NCBI GenBank assembly: GCA_018818165.1
Contig: JAHISP010000089.1
Location: 1 to 38,994, forward strand
DNA length: 38,994 bases
Reading direction: 5' to 3'
Origin: Bacteroidota bacterium
Lineage (GTDB): Bacteria; Bacteroidota; Ignavibacteria; Ignavibacteriales; Melioribacteraceae
Shown here: piece after piece, positions 25,447 through 35,655 of the stretch
Position numbering within the stretch: the first letter of the stretch is position 1
Layout of the letters: every line of letters starts with the position of its first letter
Made by a program: the position numbers and the translations under genes
Notes under the pieces: model-generated
Database searches by the model: none
Seen by the model: only the letters and a program-made list of their open reading frames with translations
What the model was told of the DNA's origin: nothing

Positions 25447-26493
25447 TTATTCATCTAACCAAAAGAGAACCCGTTCTTTAAACTTTTGGTCAATTAATTC
25501 ACGATCATCTTTAGGATAAAATTTTTGCTTTAAGTTTTCAGCATGTTCGTGAATTACTTTTATTTCTTCCTCTATATTTTTAGCTCGCATAATTTTAGAT
25601 GCAAATTCCATTACTCCATCCAAATTCTTAAAGTACCAAACAATATTCTTTCTTGCTTTAATGGTAGCAATTGTTTCAGAATACTCGCGTGCTAATAAGT
25701 TGCTGTGCTTTATTGCAGCTTCAGCTATTTCATCTATTCCAGGTTCACCAGAATCTACACCTGTTTCAACTAATTTATTATATCTATTAAAGATAAACGG
25801 ATTTCCGAGTGCACCACGTGCAATCATGGCAGAATCAATGCCAGTCTCGAGAATCATTCTTTTAATATCTTGTGGTGAAAAGAGTGAACCATTACCAACA
25901 ACAGGTATATTCACTGTTTCTTTAACTTTTCTTAACCACTCCCAATCAGGGTCTTCTTTATATTTTTTGGTTTTTGTTCTTGTATGAACAATTATAAATG
26001 AAGCACCACTTTCTTGAGCAATTTTTGATGTTTCCAGTATATTTATTTTACCATCGCTGGTACCTAAGCGTAATTTTACAGAGATAGCAACATCACCGGC
26101 AACTTTAACCATTGATTCAATAAGTTTTCCCATATATATTGGGTCATCAAGCAATTGAGCACCAAGATTATGCTTAGTAACTTTATCTACTGGACATCCA
26201 CAATTTATATCAATTACATCTGGTTTGTAATTTTTTAACTCTTGAACCGCACCAGCTAAATAATCTGGGCTGTTGCCTAATAATTGAACTCCAATTGGTT
26301 TTTCATCTCGTCCAAAAGAAAATATTCGCAACGCATGAAATTCATTTTCAACTATACCTTTTGCGCTTACCATTGGAGTAAAGGTTAAACCAGCACCATA
26401 CTCTTTTGAAATTTTTCTAAAGGGAGCATCTGATACATCAGCCATTGGAGCAACAATTAACTTATTGCCTAAATCGAAATTTTTTAGTTTCAT
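25447..26493 (-). CDS. dus: tRNA-dihydrouridine synthase
   Basis: 348 residues from the ATG at 26493. The longer frame begins with a TTG and adds 14 residues that do not match the family, whereas MKLKNFDLGNKLIVAPMADV fits the normal N-terminus. The enzyme reduces uridines in the tRNA D-loop with FMN and NADPH. Marks: APMADVSDAPFR, GVQLLGNSP, the catalytic Cys100 in DINCGCPVDKV, SVKLRLG, IIVHTRT and VVGNGSLFSP. Closest to the DusB group by eye; the exact subgroup is uncertain. It is the first gene after the pnp terminator, with 114 nt for a promoter. Confidence 0.92.
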   Translation of the reverse strand: MKLKNFDLGNKLIVAPMADVSDAPFRKISKEYGAGLTFTPMVSAKGIVENEFHALRIFSFGRDEKPIGVQLLGNSPDYLAGAVQELKNYKPDVIDINCGCPVDKVTKHNLGAQLLDDPIYMGKLIESMVKVAGDVAISVKLRLGTSDGKINILETSKIAQESGASFIIVHTRTKTKKYKEDPDWEWLRKVKETVNIPVVGNGSLFSPQDIKRMILETGIDSAMIARGALGNPFIFNRYNKLVETGVDSGEPGIDEIAEAAIKHSNLLAREYSETIATIKARKNIVWYFKNLDGVMEFASKIMRAKNIEEEIKVIHEHAENLKQKFYPKDDRELIDQKFKERVLFWLDE

Positions 26494-26607
26494 CTGCTTA
26501 TAATTTCTTACTTTGATCAGATTTAACTTGAACAACCAGATTTATGATGTCAAAGAATTTCGTTTGTTTAGCTTTTTTCAATTTTTCCCTTTCAAAACTT
26601 ATTAAAT

Positions 26608-26637
26608 AAAAAAAACCGGATATAAAATATATCCGGT
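26608..26637 (-). terminator. Strong intrinsic terminator of the rimP-pnp operon
   Basis: Perfect 9-bp arms ACCGGATAT (26615-26623) and ATATCCGGT (26629-26637) around a 5-nt loop, followed on the minus strand by a run of eight T. It starts 10 nt after the pnp stop codon. Confidence 0.93.
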
Positions 26638-26646
26638 CTAATTAAT

Positions 26647-28773
26647 TTAAGCTTCTTTGTTATCAGAATTATTATCCTTTTTCTCAGCAGCTTTTTGATC
26701 TTCTAACAAAGCTTTTCTGGATAAAGAGAATTTTCCATTTTCCATTTTTAACAATTTAACAGCTATACTATCACCTTCTTTAAGAACGTCTGATACTTTA
26801 TTAACACGTTCTAAAGCAATTTGAGAAATATGAAGCAATCCTTGAGTTCCTGGAACAAATTCAACGAAAGCACCAAAATCAGTAATTTTAATTACTTTAC
26901 CAATGTATTCCATTCCAATTTCTGGATCTGTTACAATTCCTTTAATATACTCTTTTGCTCTACGTGCATCATCAATATTAACACCAGCAATTGCAACTTT
27001 TCCATCTTCTTCAATATTTATTTCAACATTAAAATCGCGTTGAATTCCTTGAATAATTTTTCCGCCTTGTCCAATAACTGCACCAATTTTTTCTGGATTA
27101 ATTTGAATAAAGATTAGTGAAGGTGCGTATTGAGAAATAGATTCCCTTGCAGTTGCAAGTGTTTCATTCATTTTTCCTAAAATATGCATTCTTCCTTCTT
27201 TTGCTTGAGTAAGCGCTTTTTCCATAATTTCAAAAGATATTCCTTGAATTTTAATATCCATTTGGATAGCTGTAATTCCGTTTGAAGAACCAGCAACTTT
27301 AAAATCCATGTCGCCAAGATGATCTTCGTTTCCAAGAATATCTGAAAGAACAGCAAAGCTATCACCTTCTTTTACCAATCCCATTGCAATTCCAGAAATA
27401 GCACATTTCACTGGTACACCAGCATCCATCATTGCTAACGAACCAGCACAAACGGTTGCCATTGAAGATGAACCATTAGATTCAAGAATATCAGAATTTA
27501 TACGAATTGTGTATGGAAAATTTTCTTTTGACGGAACTACAAATTTTAAAGCTCTTTCAGCCAAATTTCCGTGTCCAATTTCTCTTCTACCCTGTCCGCC
27601 ATAACGACCTGTTTCGCCAACGCTAAATGGTGGAAAGTTATAGTGAAGATAAAATGATTTTTTATTTTCTGCACCTAAACCATCAACAATTTGTTCATCT
27701 TTAGCAGTACCAAGAGTAACTGTTGTTAAAGATTGAGTTTCACCTCTAGTAAACAAAGCAGAAGCGTGAGTTCGTGGAATAATTCCAACTTCGGATGTAA
27801 TTTGTCTAATATCTGTAAGATTTCTACCATCAAGACGCACACCTTCTTCTAATATTCTTTTACGCATCAAATCTTTTTCGATATCGTGTAAAATATTTTT
27901 AATGTCTGTTTCATCTTCTGGATATTTTTCTGCTAATGCTTCGAGAACTTCAGCATTTATCTCATCATTTTTTGCATAACGAACTTCTTTAGTTAAAACA
28001 GAATAAACAACTTCTTTGTATTTATCATGAGCCAAAGAGTTAACTTCATTAACAAGCTCTTGATTAATTGATTTAGTTTCAACTACCATTTTTGGAAGTC
28101 CGCAAGCTGCAACCAATTCTTTTTGAAGATCAATTATTTTAACAATTTCAACATGAGCAAATTTAAGCGCATTTAAAATATCATCTTCACTTGCTTCAAG
28201 TGATTCACCTTCAACCATCATAATTGAAGTTTCAGTTCCAGCAATGGTTAACTCCAAATCACTTTCTTTAATTTGACTTACTGTTGGGTTAACAATAAAT
28301 TCACCATTAATTCTTCCAACTCTTACTTCGCCAATTGGCTCAAGAAATGGAATATCTGAAATTGCTAACGCAGCAGAAGCTCCAATAGCAGCTATTACGT
28401 CAGGGTCATTTTCACCATCAAATGAATAAACAAATGCAGCAATTTGTGTGTCGTTGTTATATTCACTTGGGAAAAGTGGTCTAATTGGTCTATCAATTAA
28501 ACGTCCACTTAAAATTTCTTTTTCAGTAGGACGACCTTCACGTTTAATAAATCCACCTGGAAATTTACCAGCAGCAAAATATCTTTCTTTATATTCAACT
28601 GACAAAGGAAAATAATCCAATGTAGTGTTTGACTTTTTTGAAGCTACTGCGGTTACTAAAACCATAGTGTCGCCGTAACTTACCATAACAGCCCCATTAG
28701 ACTGTTTTGCAAAGCGTCCAGTTTCTATGGATAATTTCTTTCCGCCTATTTCAACTTCTTTTGTTATAATCAT
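26647..28773 (-). CDS. pnp: Polyribonucleotide nucleotidyltransferase (PNPase)
   Basis: 708 residues, full length. A phosphorolytic 3'-5' exoribonuclease acting in mRNA decay. Two RNase PH domains are seen (about 10-140 and 310-540; GKFPGGFIKREGRPTEKE and RTHASALFTRGETQSL, GQGRREIGHGNLAERAL), an all-helical spacer between, then KH (about 555-612; PEKIGAVIGQGGKIIQ) and S1 (about 620-688; GKVIKITDFGAFVEFVPG). The C-terminal tail is charged (AAEKKDNNSDNKEA). An AAGG lies nine bases before the ATG. It follows rpsO by 10 nt, the classical pairing. Confidence 0.97.
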   Translation of the reverse strand: MIITKEVEIGGKKLSIETGRFAKQSNGAVMVSYGDTMVLVTAVASKKSNTTLDYFPLSVEYKERYFAAGKFPGGFIKREGRPTEKEILSGRLIDRPIRPLFPSEYNNDTQIAAFVYSFDGENDPDVIAAIGASAALAISDIPFLEPIGEVRVGRINGEFIVNPTVSQIKESDLELTIAGTETSIMMVEGESLEASEDDILNALKFAHVEIVKIIDLQKELVAACGLPKMVVETKSINQELVNEVNSLAHDKYKEVVYSVLTKEVRYAKNDEINAEVLEALAEKYPEDETDIKNILHDIEKDLMRKRILEEGVRLDGRNLTDIRQITSEVGIIPRTHASALFTRGETQSLTTVTLGTAKDEQIVDGLGAENKKSFYLHYNFPPFSVGETGRYGGQGRREIGHGNLAERALKFVVPSKENFPYTIRINSDILESNGSSSMATVCAGSLAMMDAGVPVKCAISGIAMGLVKEGDSFAVLSDILGNEDHLGDMDFKVAGSSNGITAIQMDIKIQGISFEIMEKALTQAKEGRMHILGKMNETLATARESISQYAPSLIFIQINPEKIGAVIGQGGKIIQGIQRDFNVEINIEEDGKVAIAGVNIDDARRAKEYIKGIVTDPEIGMEYIGKVIKITDFGAFVEFVPGTQGLLHISQIALERVNKVSDVLKEGDSIAVKLLKMENGKFSLSRKALLEDQKAAEKKDNNSDNKEA

Positions 28774-28783
28774 TATTTAAACC

Positions 28784-29053
28784 TTATTTTCTTAATTTCA
28801 ATTCTTTAATTATGCTTCTATAGCGTTCGATGTCTTGACGAGCAACATAGTTTAGCAATCTTCTTCTTTTACCAACCATCATTAATAAACCTCTTCTTGA
28901 ATGGTGGTCTTTTTTGTGCTCAGAAAAATGAGCAGTAAGCTTGTTTATACGTGCTGTTAAAAGGGCAACTTGTACTTCAGCTTTACCACTGTCTTTTTCA
29001 TTATCGCCAAATTTGCTAATAATTTCTTGTTTTTCTTCTTTCGTTAAATTCAT
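28784..29053 (-). CDS. rpsO: 30S ribosomal protein S15
   Basis: 89 residues, the exact family length. S15 binds the central domain of 16S rRNA early in 30S assembly. Marks: [23 protein letters not shown] helix (here [20 protein letters not shown]) and [20 protein letters not shown], with the rRNA-contacting His and Ser residues. A consensus AGGAG lies eight bases before the ATG. A hairpin at 29084-29106 lies between ribF and this ribosome site. Confidence 0.98.
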   Translation of the reverse strand: MNLTKEEKQEIISKFGDNEKDSGKAEVQVALLTARINKLTAHFSEHKKDHHSRRGLLMMVGKRRRLLNYVARQDIERYRSIIKELKLRK

Positions 29054-29083
29054 TTTGAATTTCTCCTATTATTAATTCGATGT

Positions 29084-29106
29084 AACTTCAGAACCTTTCC
29101 GAAGTT
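29084..29106 (-). promoter_or_regulatory. Hairpin in the ribF-rpsO gap, possible processing site or weak terminator
   Basis: Arms AACTTC and GAAGTT (6 bp) with an 11-nt loop, directly after the ribF stop and 17 nt before the rpsO AGGAG. No T-run follows on the minus strand. It does not obviously resemble the known S15 operator of E. coli, so the role is open. Confidence 0.4.
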
Positions 29107-29108
29107 AA

Positions 29109-30044
29109 TTAGTTAATTATCTTTCCAACAAATTGGATTGCTTGTTTTTTATCTTTACCAATCTGATAGATCAATTCTTCTGTGTTATTAAATTTTTTCT
29201 CATCTCTAATTCTCTTCAATAATTCTATCCTAATTGTCCGTCCATATATATTTTTATTAAACTCAAAAAGATGTGCTTCAATAACCACGCTTAAAGTATC
29301 TGCAAATGTTGGACGTAAGCCAACATTCATAACACCATAAATAATTTCATCTTCTACAAGCGCTTTAACAATATACACGCCATTTTTAGGAATTAATTTG
29401 TTTTTATCTTCAACTTCAATATTTGCAGTAGGAAAACCAAGAATTTTTCCTCTTGAAACACCTTTTACTACTGTTCCACGAAAACAATAATTTCTTCCAA
29501 GCAATCTATTTGCTTTTTGAATATCACCATCAAAAAGTGCATTTCTAATTACAGTACTACTTATAATATCTTTTTCACTTTTTACAGCGTCTAAACATTC
29601 AACTGAAAAATTACATTTTTTGCCAAGCTCAATTAATTCGTTATCATCACCATTTCTATTTTTTCCAAATCTATGGTCATGACCAATTATTATATGCTGA
29701 ACTCCAATTTTTTTGCAAATAATATTTGTAATAAATTCTTCCGAAGTTTGCTCAGCAAATTCCATAGAAAATTTTATTACCAATAAATTATCTAAATCCA
29801 GTTTTGATAAAAGCTCTGTTTTTTCATCTAAAGTTGTTAATAATTTAATTTTAAAATCAGAAACAACAGTTCTTGGATGTGGTTCAAAAGTAATAACCAC
29901 ATTTCTTAAATTATTTTGCGATGAATATTTTTTTAACCTTTCGAAAATAACTTTATGACCTTGATGAATACCATCAAAGGTACCAATAGTTAAAACGGTT
30001 TTTTCATCTCTACTAATTTCATCAATTGATTTATAGACATTCAT
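29109..30044 (-). CDS. ribF: Bifunctional riboflavin kinase / FAD synthetase
   Basis: 311 residues from the ATG at 30044; an ATG at 30068, overlapping the truB stop by 11 nt, is the alternative (319 residues). Neither has a good ribosome site; I prefer the shorter because family proteins reach the nucleotide-binding motif (here TIGTFDGIHQGH) about 20 residues from the start. The N-terminal half is the FMN adenylyltransferase (HDHRFGKNRNGD, SSTVIRNAL). The C-terminal half is the riboflavin kinase (GRNYCFRGTVVKGVSRG, LGFPTANIE, YGVMNVGLRPTF). Makes FMN and FAD from riboflavin. Lies in the usual truB-ribF-rpsO order. Confidence 0.93.
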   Translation of the reverse strand: MNVYKSIDEISRDEKTVLTIGTFDGIHQGHKVIFERLKKYSSQNNLRNVVITFEPHPRTVVSDFKIKLLTTLDEKTELLSKLDLDNLLVIKFSMEFAEQTSEEFITNIICKKIGVQHIIIGHDHRFGKNRNGDDNELIELGKKCNFSVECLDAVKSEKDIISSTVIRNALFDGDIQKANRLLGRNYCFRGTVVKGVSRGKILGFPTANIEVEDKNKLIPKNGVYIVKALVEDEIIYGVMNVGLRPTFADTLSVVIEAHLFEFNKNIYGRTIRIELLKRIRDEKKFNNTEELIYQIGKDKKQAIQFVGKIIN

Positions 30045-30057
30045 TACAATCAACTTT

Positions 30058-30753
30058 TTAAACTTCATTCAATGTTCTAAATTCATCAACAGAAAGAGAA
30101 TCATTTACATTAAACTCTCCTATTGCTTCTCTTCTAAGCGATTTAAGATATCCTCCACAATTGAGTTTTTCTCCAAAATCGTTTGCAATAACTCTAATGT
30201 ATGTTCCTTTAGAACATCTAATTCTAAAATCTATTTCGGGCAGTTCAATTCTTGTAATTTCAAAATCATAAATTGTAACTTCTCTTGGTTGCCTTTCTAC
30301 CTCTACTCCTTTACGAGCCAATTTATAAAGTCTTTTACCGTTCTGCTTTAACGCAGAATACATTGGAGGTATTTGTTGAATTTTTCCAAGAAATAGTTTT
30401 CTAGTTTCTTCAACCATCTCCTCAGTAACAAAGGAATAATCTCTTTCTTCAATAAACTCAGTTTCGGCATCCATTGAAGGAGTATTTTTACCAAGTTTTA
30501 TTGTTCCAGAATATGTTTTATCTAAATCCTGATACTTGTAAATCTCTTTAGTTTGTTTACCAACACATACAATAAGAAGACCGGTGGCTGCAGGATCTAA
30601 AGTACCTGCATGACCAACTTTTTTAACATTTACAATTTTTCTAACACGATAAACAATGTTAAAAGAGCTTTTACCTTTCTCTTTATCAATTAAAACAACC
30701 TCTCCCGAGGCATAATCAATATTTTTAAGATCAATCGATTTCTTTGTTATCAT
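30058..30753 (-). CDS. truB: tRNA pseudouridine-55 synthase
   Basis: 231 residues from the ATG at 30753, which overlaps the rbfA end by 23 nt; an earlier ATG at 30810 would overlap by 80 nt and adds residues foreign to the family. The enzyme makes pseudouridine 55 in the T-loop of tRNAs. The catalytic Asp53 is in VGHAGTLDPAATGLLIV. Others: KTYSGTIKLG, IPPMYSALKQNGKRLYKLARKG (split here) and CSKGTYIRVIANDFGEKL. The C-terminal PUA-like domain is very short or absent, as in many Bacteroidota. Confidence 0.94.
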   Translation of the reverse strand: MITKKSIDLKNIDYASGEVVLIDKEKGKSSFNIVYRVRKIVNVKKVGHAGTLDPAATGLLIVCVGKQTKEIYKYQDLDKTYSGTIKLGKNTPSMDAETEFIEERDYSFVTEEMVEETRKLFLGKIQQIPPMYSALKQNGKRLYKLARKGVEVERQPREVTIYDFEITRIELPEIDFRIRCSKGTYIRVIANDFGEKLNCGGYLKSLRREAIGEFNVNDSLSVDEFRTLNEV

Positions 30754-31090
30754 CTTCGTGAATTTTTTTGAAAAGACTTTCCATCTTTTCAACATAATCA
30801 AGTGTGTCATCGAGATAAAAATCTATATCAGGCATTTTTCGTAAGTGATTCATCCTGCTTGATAATTGTCCTTTTATATAACCTTTTATACTATTTAATT
30901 TTTCAATTTTAGCGTCGCGCCCTTCTTTCTCAAAAATTGAAATATAAATTTTAGCATTTTTTGCATCTGGAGTAACTTTTACGGATGTTATAGTAAGCAT
31001 TCCTAGTGCAGGATCTTGAATTTTATAAAGAAGAATTAAACTTAATTCCTCTTTCATAAACTCAGCTATTTTCTGTAATCTTGTGGACAA
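30731..31090 (-). CDS. rbfA: Ribosome-binding factor A
   Basis: 119 residues, one KH-like domain. RbfA matures the 16S 5' end and acts in cold adaptation. Marks: RLQKIAEFMKEELSLILL, the conserved KIQDPALGMLTITSVKVTPD, AKIYISIF and RKMPDIDFYLDDTLDY. The first codon is TTG; family proteins begin with residues just like STRLQK, and no ATG is available nearby, so TTG is probably real. It starts 3 nt after the infB stop, which suggests translational coupling and may explain the tolerance of a weak start. Confidence 0.93.
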   Translation of the reverse strand: MSTRLQKIAEFMKEELSLILLYKIQDPALGMLTITSVKVTPDAKNAKIYISIFEKEGRDAKIEKLNSIKGYIKGQLSSRMNHLRKMPDIDFYLDDTLDYVEKMESLFKKIHEDDNKEID

Positions 31091-31093
31091 TTT

Positions 31094-33856
31094 TTAACTC
31101 AACTTCTGTTTTGTTTCAACAAATTGATATGCTTCAATAATATCGTTTACTTTAATATCATTAAAGTTAGAAATATTTAAACCGCATTCATAACCAGCAA
31201 CAACTTCTTTAACATCGTCTTTAAAACGCTTAAGTGTTGCAAGATTACCTTCATAAATAACAATTCCATTTCTGAATAATCTAATTTTATCTGAGCGCGT
31301 AATTTTACCTTCTGTAACATAGCAGCCAGCAACAGTGCCTATTTTGGGAACTTTAAAAGTATCACGAATTTCAACAGTTGCAACAAATTTTTCTGAAACT
31401 ATTGGTGATAAAAGTCCTTCAAGTGCTGATTTAACTTCGTTAATAGCATCATAAATAACATTATACAATCTAATATCTACATTTTCAGTTTCTGCCAATT
31501 TACGCGCATTATTATTAGCTCTAACATGAAAACCAATAATAATTGCATGGGATGCGGCTGCTAAAAGAACATCACCTTCTGTAATTCCACCAACAGCTTT
31601 GTGAATTACATTAACAGCAACTTCGCCATTTGATAGTTTCATTAAAGAATCTGCAAGAGCTTCAACCGATCCATCCACATCACCTTTTACAATAATTGGA
31701 AGATCTTTAACAGCACCTTGACTAATCTGCTGTGCAATTTGGTCTAAAGTAATATGACGCACTTGTCTATGATCTTGTTCACGTTTTAATTGTTGTCTCT
31801 TAAGAGATATTTCTCTAGCTTCACGTTCAGACTCAACAACTGCAAACACATCGCCAGCTTGAGGTGCACCTTCAAAACCTAGGATTAATACTGGAGTTGC
31901 AGGAAGAACTTCTTTAATTTTATTATTCCTTTCATCAAACATAGCACGAACACGTCCTTGGAAATTACCAGCAACAAAAGGATCACCAATTTTAAGAGTA
32001 CCTTTGTCAATTAAAACAGTAGCAGTTATTCCACGTCCAGGTTCCATTTGTGATTCTACAACACTGCCACGCGCTATTCTATCTGGATTAGCTCTAAGCT
32101 CTAGCAAATCTGCTTCCAATAATATTTTCTCTAATAATAAATCTACATTTAACCCAGTCTTAGCAGAAATTTCAACGGCTTGATACTTTCCACCCCATTC
32201 CTCAACTAATATTTTTCTATCAGCAAGTTGTTGTTTAATTCTTTCAATATTTGAATTTGGTTTGTCAACTTTATTTATTGCAATAATAATAGGAACACTA
32301 GCAGCTTGAGCGTGATTTATAGCTTCAACCGTTTGAGGCATTACTGCATCATCAGCAGCAACAATAATAACTACAATATCCGTAACCCTTGCTCCACGAG
32401 CTCGCATAGCTGTAAAGGCTTCGTGACCAGGAGTATCAAGAAACGTGATTTTTTTTCCATCTTGAACTTCAACTTGATAAGCACCAATATGCTGAGTAAT
32501 TCCGCCAGATTCACCAGCAACAACATTTTCGCGTCTAATATAATCAAGTAATGATGTTTTACCGTGATCTACGTGCCCCATTATAGTAACAACTGGTGGA
32601 CGAGGTAGAAGAGTTGATTCTTCATCATCTTTATCAGCAAGTGAATCTGCAACATACTCATCTTCAAATTCAACTTCGAAACCGAACTCATCTGTTAATA
32701 AAGTTATTGTTTCAGCATCAAGTCTTTGATTTATTGATACCATTAAACCAAGACCCATACATTTAGAAATAACATCGCTTACAGAAACATTCATCAAATT
32801 AGCAAGTTCATTTACTGCAATATATTCTGTTACTTTAATTTTACTTTCATCTAATTCTTGTTGTTCAATTATTTTTTCTTGTTCTTCAATTTGTTCTTTT
32901 TTACGACGTTTCTTCGCACTAGCTCTATCCGCAGTAGTCGTATCATCCATGCTAATCATAGTTCTTTTTATAGCTGCATCAACTTCACGTTTATCAACTT
33001 CAGCTTTTTTAACTCTTTTAAACTTTTTAGATTGAACAGTCTCTTCAACATCAGCAGCTTTCTTTTTACGTCTAAATTTTTTCTTTTTATCAGCCTCTTT
33101 GCTGTCAATGTCATCTTTTTTCTCTATCGGTTTTGCTGGTTGATTTTTAACAACAACCTTCACCTCTTCAGCAACAATTGGCTTTTTCTTCTTTTTATCT
33201 CTTTTCTTGTCGTGAAGATTCATTTTGCCAATAATAGTTAATCCTTTTTTTCTCCCATGAAGTTCTTTTTCAGCATCAGTTTGGAAAACTCCATTTTCAG
33301 CTTCAAGAATATCCTCTTCTATCTCAATAATATCATCTATACTGCTTTCCTCTTGAATCCTCTCATCCTCTGATTCTTGAGATATTTCTTCCGTTTTTTC
33401 TTCAATTATTTCATGGGTTACTTCTTCACTAATTTCAACTGCCCCCTCATTTATAACTTCTTTTTTTACAATTTCTTCGGCAATAGGTAAATCTGGTATT
33501 TCTGTAGCAGTTTCTTCTTTAACTGGTTCTTCAATATTTTCAATAACCGTTTCTTCTTTTACTATAGCTACTTCTTCAACCTCAACATTTGTTTCATCTT
33601 CAACTTCAATACCAGATCTTTCTGCTCTTATTTGGTTGAATTTTGCAAGTTTTCTCTTATGCTCTTCTGATTTATCAATATCTTTCTTGAAATGAGCTTG
33701 AAGATCATCAAGCATTTCTTCTGACATAAGAGCCATGTGATTTTTTACTTCATAATTTTTACTTTTTAAAAAATCTATTATAGCATCAGTTGAGATATTA
33801 ATCTCAGAAGCATATTTGTAAACTCTGTATTTTGTCGGTTTATTAGTTGTAGCCAT
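31094..33856 (-). CDS. infB: Translation initiation factor IF-2
   Basis: 920 residues. IF-2 is the GTPase that brings initiator tRNA to the 30S subunit and drives subunit joining. It starts with the IF2_N-like helical domain (about 5-55), then a long, low-complexity charged region (about 65-340; acidic to 190, lysine-rich 210-325), then a second N-domain ([17 protein letters not shown]). The G domain has P-loop GHVDHGKT at 427-434, DTPGHEAF near 474-481 and NKVD at 528-531. Domains II to IV follow ([38 protein letters not shown]). Lies 27 nt after nusA with AGG before the ATG. Confidence 0.98.
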   Translation of the reverse strand: MATTNKPTKYRVYKYASEINISTDAIIDFLKSKNYEVKNHMALMSEEMLDDLQAHFKKDIDKSEEHKRKLAKFNQIRAERSGIEVEDETNVEVEEVAIVKEETVIENIEEPVKEETATEIPDLPIAEEIVKKEVINEGAVEISEEVTHEIIEEKTEEISQESEDERIQEESSIDDIIEIEEDILEAENGVFQTDAEKELHGRKKGLTIIGKMNLHDKKRDKKKKKPIVAEEVKVVVKNQPAKPIEKKDDIDSKEADKKKKFRRKKKAADVEETVQSKKFKRVKKAEVDKREVDAAIKRTMISMDDTTTADRASAKKRRKKEQIEEQEKIIEQQELDESKIKVTEYIAVNELANLMNVSVSDVISKCMGLGLMVSINQRLDAETITLLTDEFGFEVEFEDEYVADSLADKDDEESTLLPRPPVVTIMGHVDHGKTSLLDYIRRENVVAGESGGITQHIGAYQVEVQDGKKITFLDTPGHEAFTAMRARGARVTDIVVIIVAADDAVMPQTVEAINHAQAASVPIIIAINKVDKPNSNIERIKQQLADRKILVEEWGGKYQAVEISAKTGLNVDLLLEKILLEADLLELRANPDRIARGSVVESQMEPGRGITATVLIDKGTLKIGDPFVAGNFQGRVRAMFDERNNKIKEVLPATPVLILGFEGAPQAGDVFAVVESEREAREISLKRQQLKREQDHRQVRHITLDQIAQQISQGAVKDLPIIVKGDVDGSVEALADSLMKLSNGEVAVNVIHKAVGGITEGDVLLAAASHAIIIGFHVRANNNARKLAETENVDIRLYNVIYDAINEVKSALEGLLSPIVSEKFVATVEIRDTFKVPKIGTVAGCYVTEGKITRSDKIRLFRNGIVIYEGNLATLKRFKDDVKEVVAGYECGLNISNFNDIKVNDIIEAYQFVETKQKLS

Positions 33857-33883
33857 ATTGGGAATTACCTATAAATTTTAATT

Positions 33884-35128
33884 TTATTCTTCTTCAAATT
33901 GATTTTTAATAATGTCAAATATCTCATTAGCTTTATCATCATCTAAAGATTCAATCTCTTTTAGTTTATCTAAACCAGCTGTTAATACTTCAACGGCAGT
34001 ATCGTATCTATTCTGTATTAGTAAATCAACTATTTCTGTTCCTAATTCTTCTCTTAATTCAACAAGTTCAATGTCATCTTCGTATTCTTCATATGGTTTT
34101 TCTTCACGAATTACGTCAATTTCGTAACCAGTTAATTTCATTGCAAGTCTAATGTTAACGCCATTTCTACCAACAATAAGTGAAACTTGATCATTATCGG
34201 CAAGAACGGAACATCTTTTCCCTGCTTCATCAATTTCAATTTGTTTTATTTTAGCGGGAGCTAAAGTTCTTTGAATTAAAGTAATTGGATCATCAGAATA
34301 ATTTACAACGTCAATGTTTTCATTATTTAATTCACGAACTATTGCATGAATTCTAACACCTTTCATTCCAACACAAGCACCAACTGCATCAATTCTTGGG
34401 TCTTGAGATTCTACAGCTACTTTTGCTCTTTCACTTGGTTCACGTGCAATTCTTTTAATCTCAATAATTCCATCATAAATTTCTGGAATTTCAATTTCAA
34501 ATAATTTTTTTAAGAATAAATTATCGGCTCTAGAAATGACAATTACCGGACCATTTGAGGTTTTTTTAACTTCCTTAACAACAGCACGAAGCGTATCGCC
34601 TTTTCTATAACGTTCTCTAGGAATTTGTTCAATTCGTGGTAAAAGCAATTCATTTTTGTTGTGATTAACAAGAATATCATTACGTCTTACTTGATAAATA
34701 TCACCAACAATAATTTCACCAATCATTTCGGAATATTCGTTAAAAATAAGTTCTTTCTCTATTTCTCTTATTCTTTGATTTAGACTTTGGCGTGCAAGAT
34801 TAATTAGTCGTCTGCCAAATGAACTAAGTTCAAGTTTCTCAACATAGTCATCACCAACTTCTAACTCTTCATCATTACCTTTTTCGTTAACTTCATCAAT
34901 GCTAATTTCGTGTTCAGGATCTTCAACTTTTTCAACAATTGCGCGTTCAAGAAATATTTCGATATCTCCTTTATCCATATTTGCGATAACATCAAAATTG
35001 GCTTCAAGTCCATATTTTTTCTTGACCATAACGCCAAATATTTCTTCGATAATATTTTCTAGAACATCTCTATCAACATTCTTTCCCCTTACCATTTGAG
35101 AGAATGCTTCAACTATTGCATTATTCAT
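33884..35128 (-). CDS. nusA: Transcription termination/antitermination factor NusA
   Basis: 414 residues. NusA binds RNA polymerase and modulates pausing and termination. The N-terminal polymerase-binding domain (1-125) carries an acidic insertion (about 75-95, VNEKGNDEELEVGDD). S1 follows (about 130-200; VGDIYQVRRNDILV), then KH1 (DPRIDAVGACVGMKGVRI) and KH2 (IVGRNGVNIRLAMKLTGYEI). A helical tail of about 60 residues replaces the acidic repeats of the E. coli protein. The ribosome site is strong (GGAGG, eleven bases before ATG). Lies 18 nt after rimP. Confidence 0.97.
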   Translation of the reverse strand: MNNAIVEAFSQMVRGKNVDRDVLENIIEEIFGVMVKKKYGLEANFDVIANMDKGDIEIFLERAIVEKVEDPEHEISIDEVNEKGNDEELEVGDDYVEKLELSSFGRRLINLARQSLNQRIREIEKELIFNEYSEMIGEIIVGDIYQVRRNDILVNHNKNELLLPRIEQIPRERYRKGDTLRAVVKEVKKTSNGPVIVISRADNLFLKKLFEIEIPEIYDGIIEIKRIAREPSERAKVAVESQDPRIDAVGACVGMKGVRIHAIVRELNNENIDVVNYSDDPITLIQRTLAPAKIKQIEIDEAGKRCSVLADNDQVSLIVGRNGVNIRLAMKLTGYEIDVIREEKPYEEYEDDIELVELREELGTEIVDLLIQNRYDTAVEVLTAGLDKLKEIESLDDDKANEIFDIIKNQFEEE

Positions 35129-35146
35129 TTTGCGGTAGCCTCCGTC

Positions 35147-35596
35147 TTAAAATCTGATAATTACTTTTGCAGATTTTATATTTTTAAAATTAACTTCTTC
35201 TATTTTTTTATCTATTTCAAATTTTAATATGTCTTCGTTTACAGATAAAAGTTTACCTTCAAATTTTTCTGCAACTTGCTCTTCAAATTCTAATTCAAAA
35301 TATCTGTCAATGTTTTTTTTATATTGCTGAATATATATTAAAGGTCTTTCTATTCCAGGTGATGAAACATCTAGCCGATATTTTGATTCTATCAAATTTT
35401 CTTCTTCCAATAAATCGCCACAAGCACGACTTACATCAACGCAATCAGAAGTAATAATTCCGTCTTCGTTATCTATAAATATTTCAAGGACAAGATCATT
35501 GTCGTTTCCTCTAAAATTTATATCTACTAAAAGATATCCAAGTTGTTCAACGGTCTTCTTAATTTTATCTGATATTTCTGATTTATTTATGTTCAT
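35147..35596 (-). CDS. rimP: Ribosome maturation factor RimP
   Basis: 149 residues, usual length. RimP helps 30S subunit maturation. Marks: LGYLLVDINFRGNDNDLVLE, IFIDNEDGIITSDCVDVSRA and the highly conserved YRLDVSSPGIERPL, then the C-terminal SH3-like part (FEGKLLSVNEDILKFEID). First gene of the rimP-nusA-infB block. No ribosome site is seen before its ATG, and a terminator-like hairpin (35634-35655) lies only 37 nt upstream, so its promoter is either in that short gap or upstream of the hairpin. Confidence 0.94.
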   Translation of the reverse strand: MNINKSEISDKIKKTVEQLGYLLVDINFRGNDNDLVLEIFIDNEDGIITSDCVDVSRACGDLLEEENLIESKYRLDVSSPGIERPLIYIQQYKKNIDRYFELEFEEQVAEKFEGKLLSVNEDILKFEIDKKIEEVNFKNIKSAKVIIRF

Positions 35597-35633
35597 TTTC
35601 GGCTATTTAACTAATATTATTTTTTAACGAAAC

Positions 35634-35655
35634 AAAAAACGCCCACAATGGGGCG
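35634..35655 (-). terminator. Intrinsic terminator or attenuator before rimP
   Basis: GC-rich arms CGCCC (35640-35644) and GGGCG (35651-35655) around 6 nt, followed on the minus strand by six T. It is 106 nt after the DUF3160-type gene stop and 37 nt before the rimP start. It can end the upstream gene, or act as an attenuator in a rimP leader if a promoter lies between 35656 and 35761. Confidence 0.8.
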
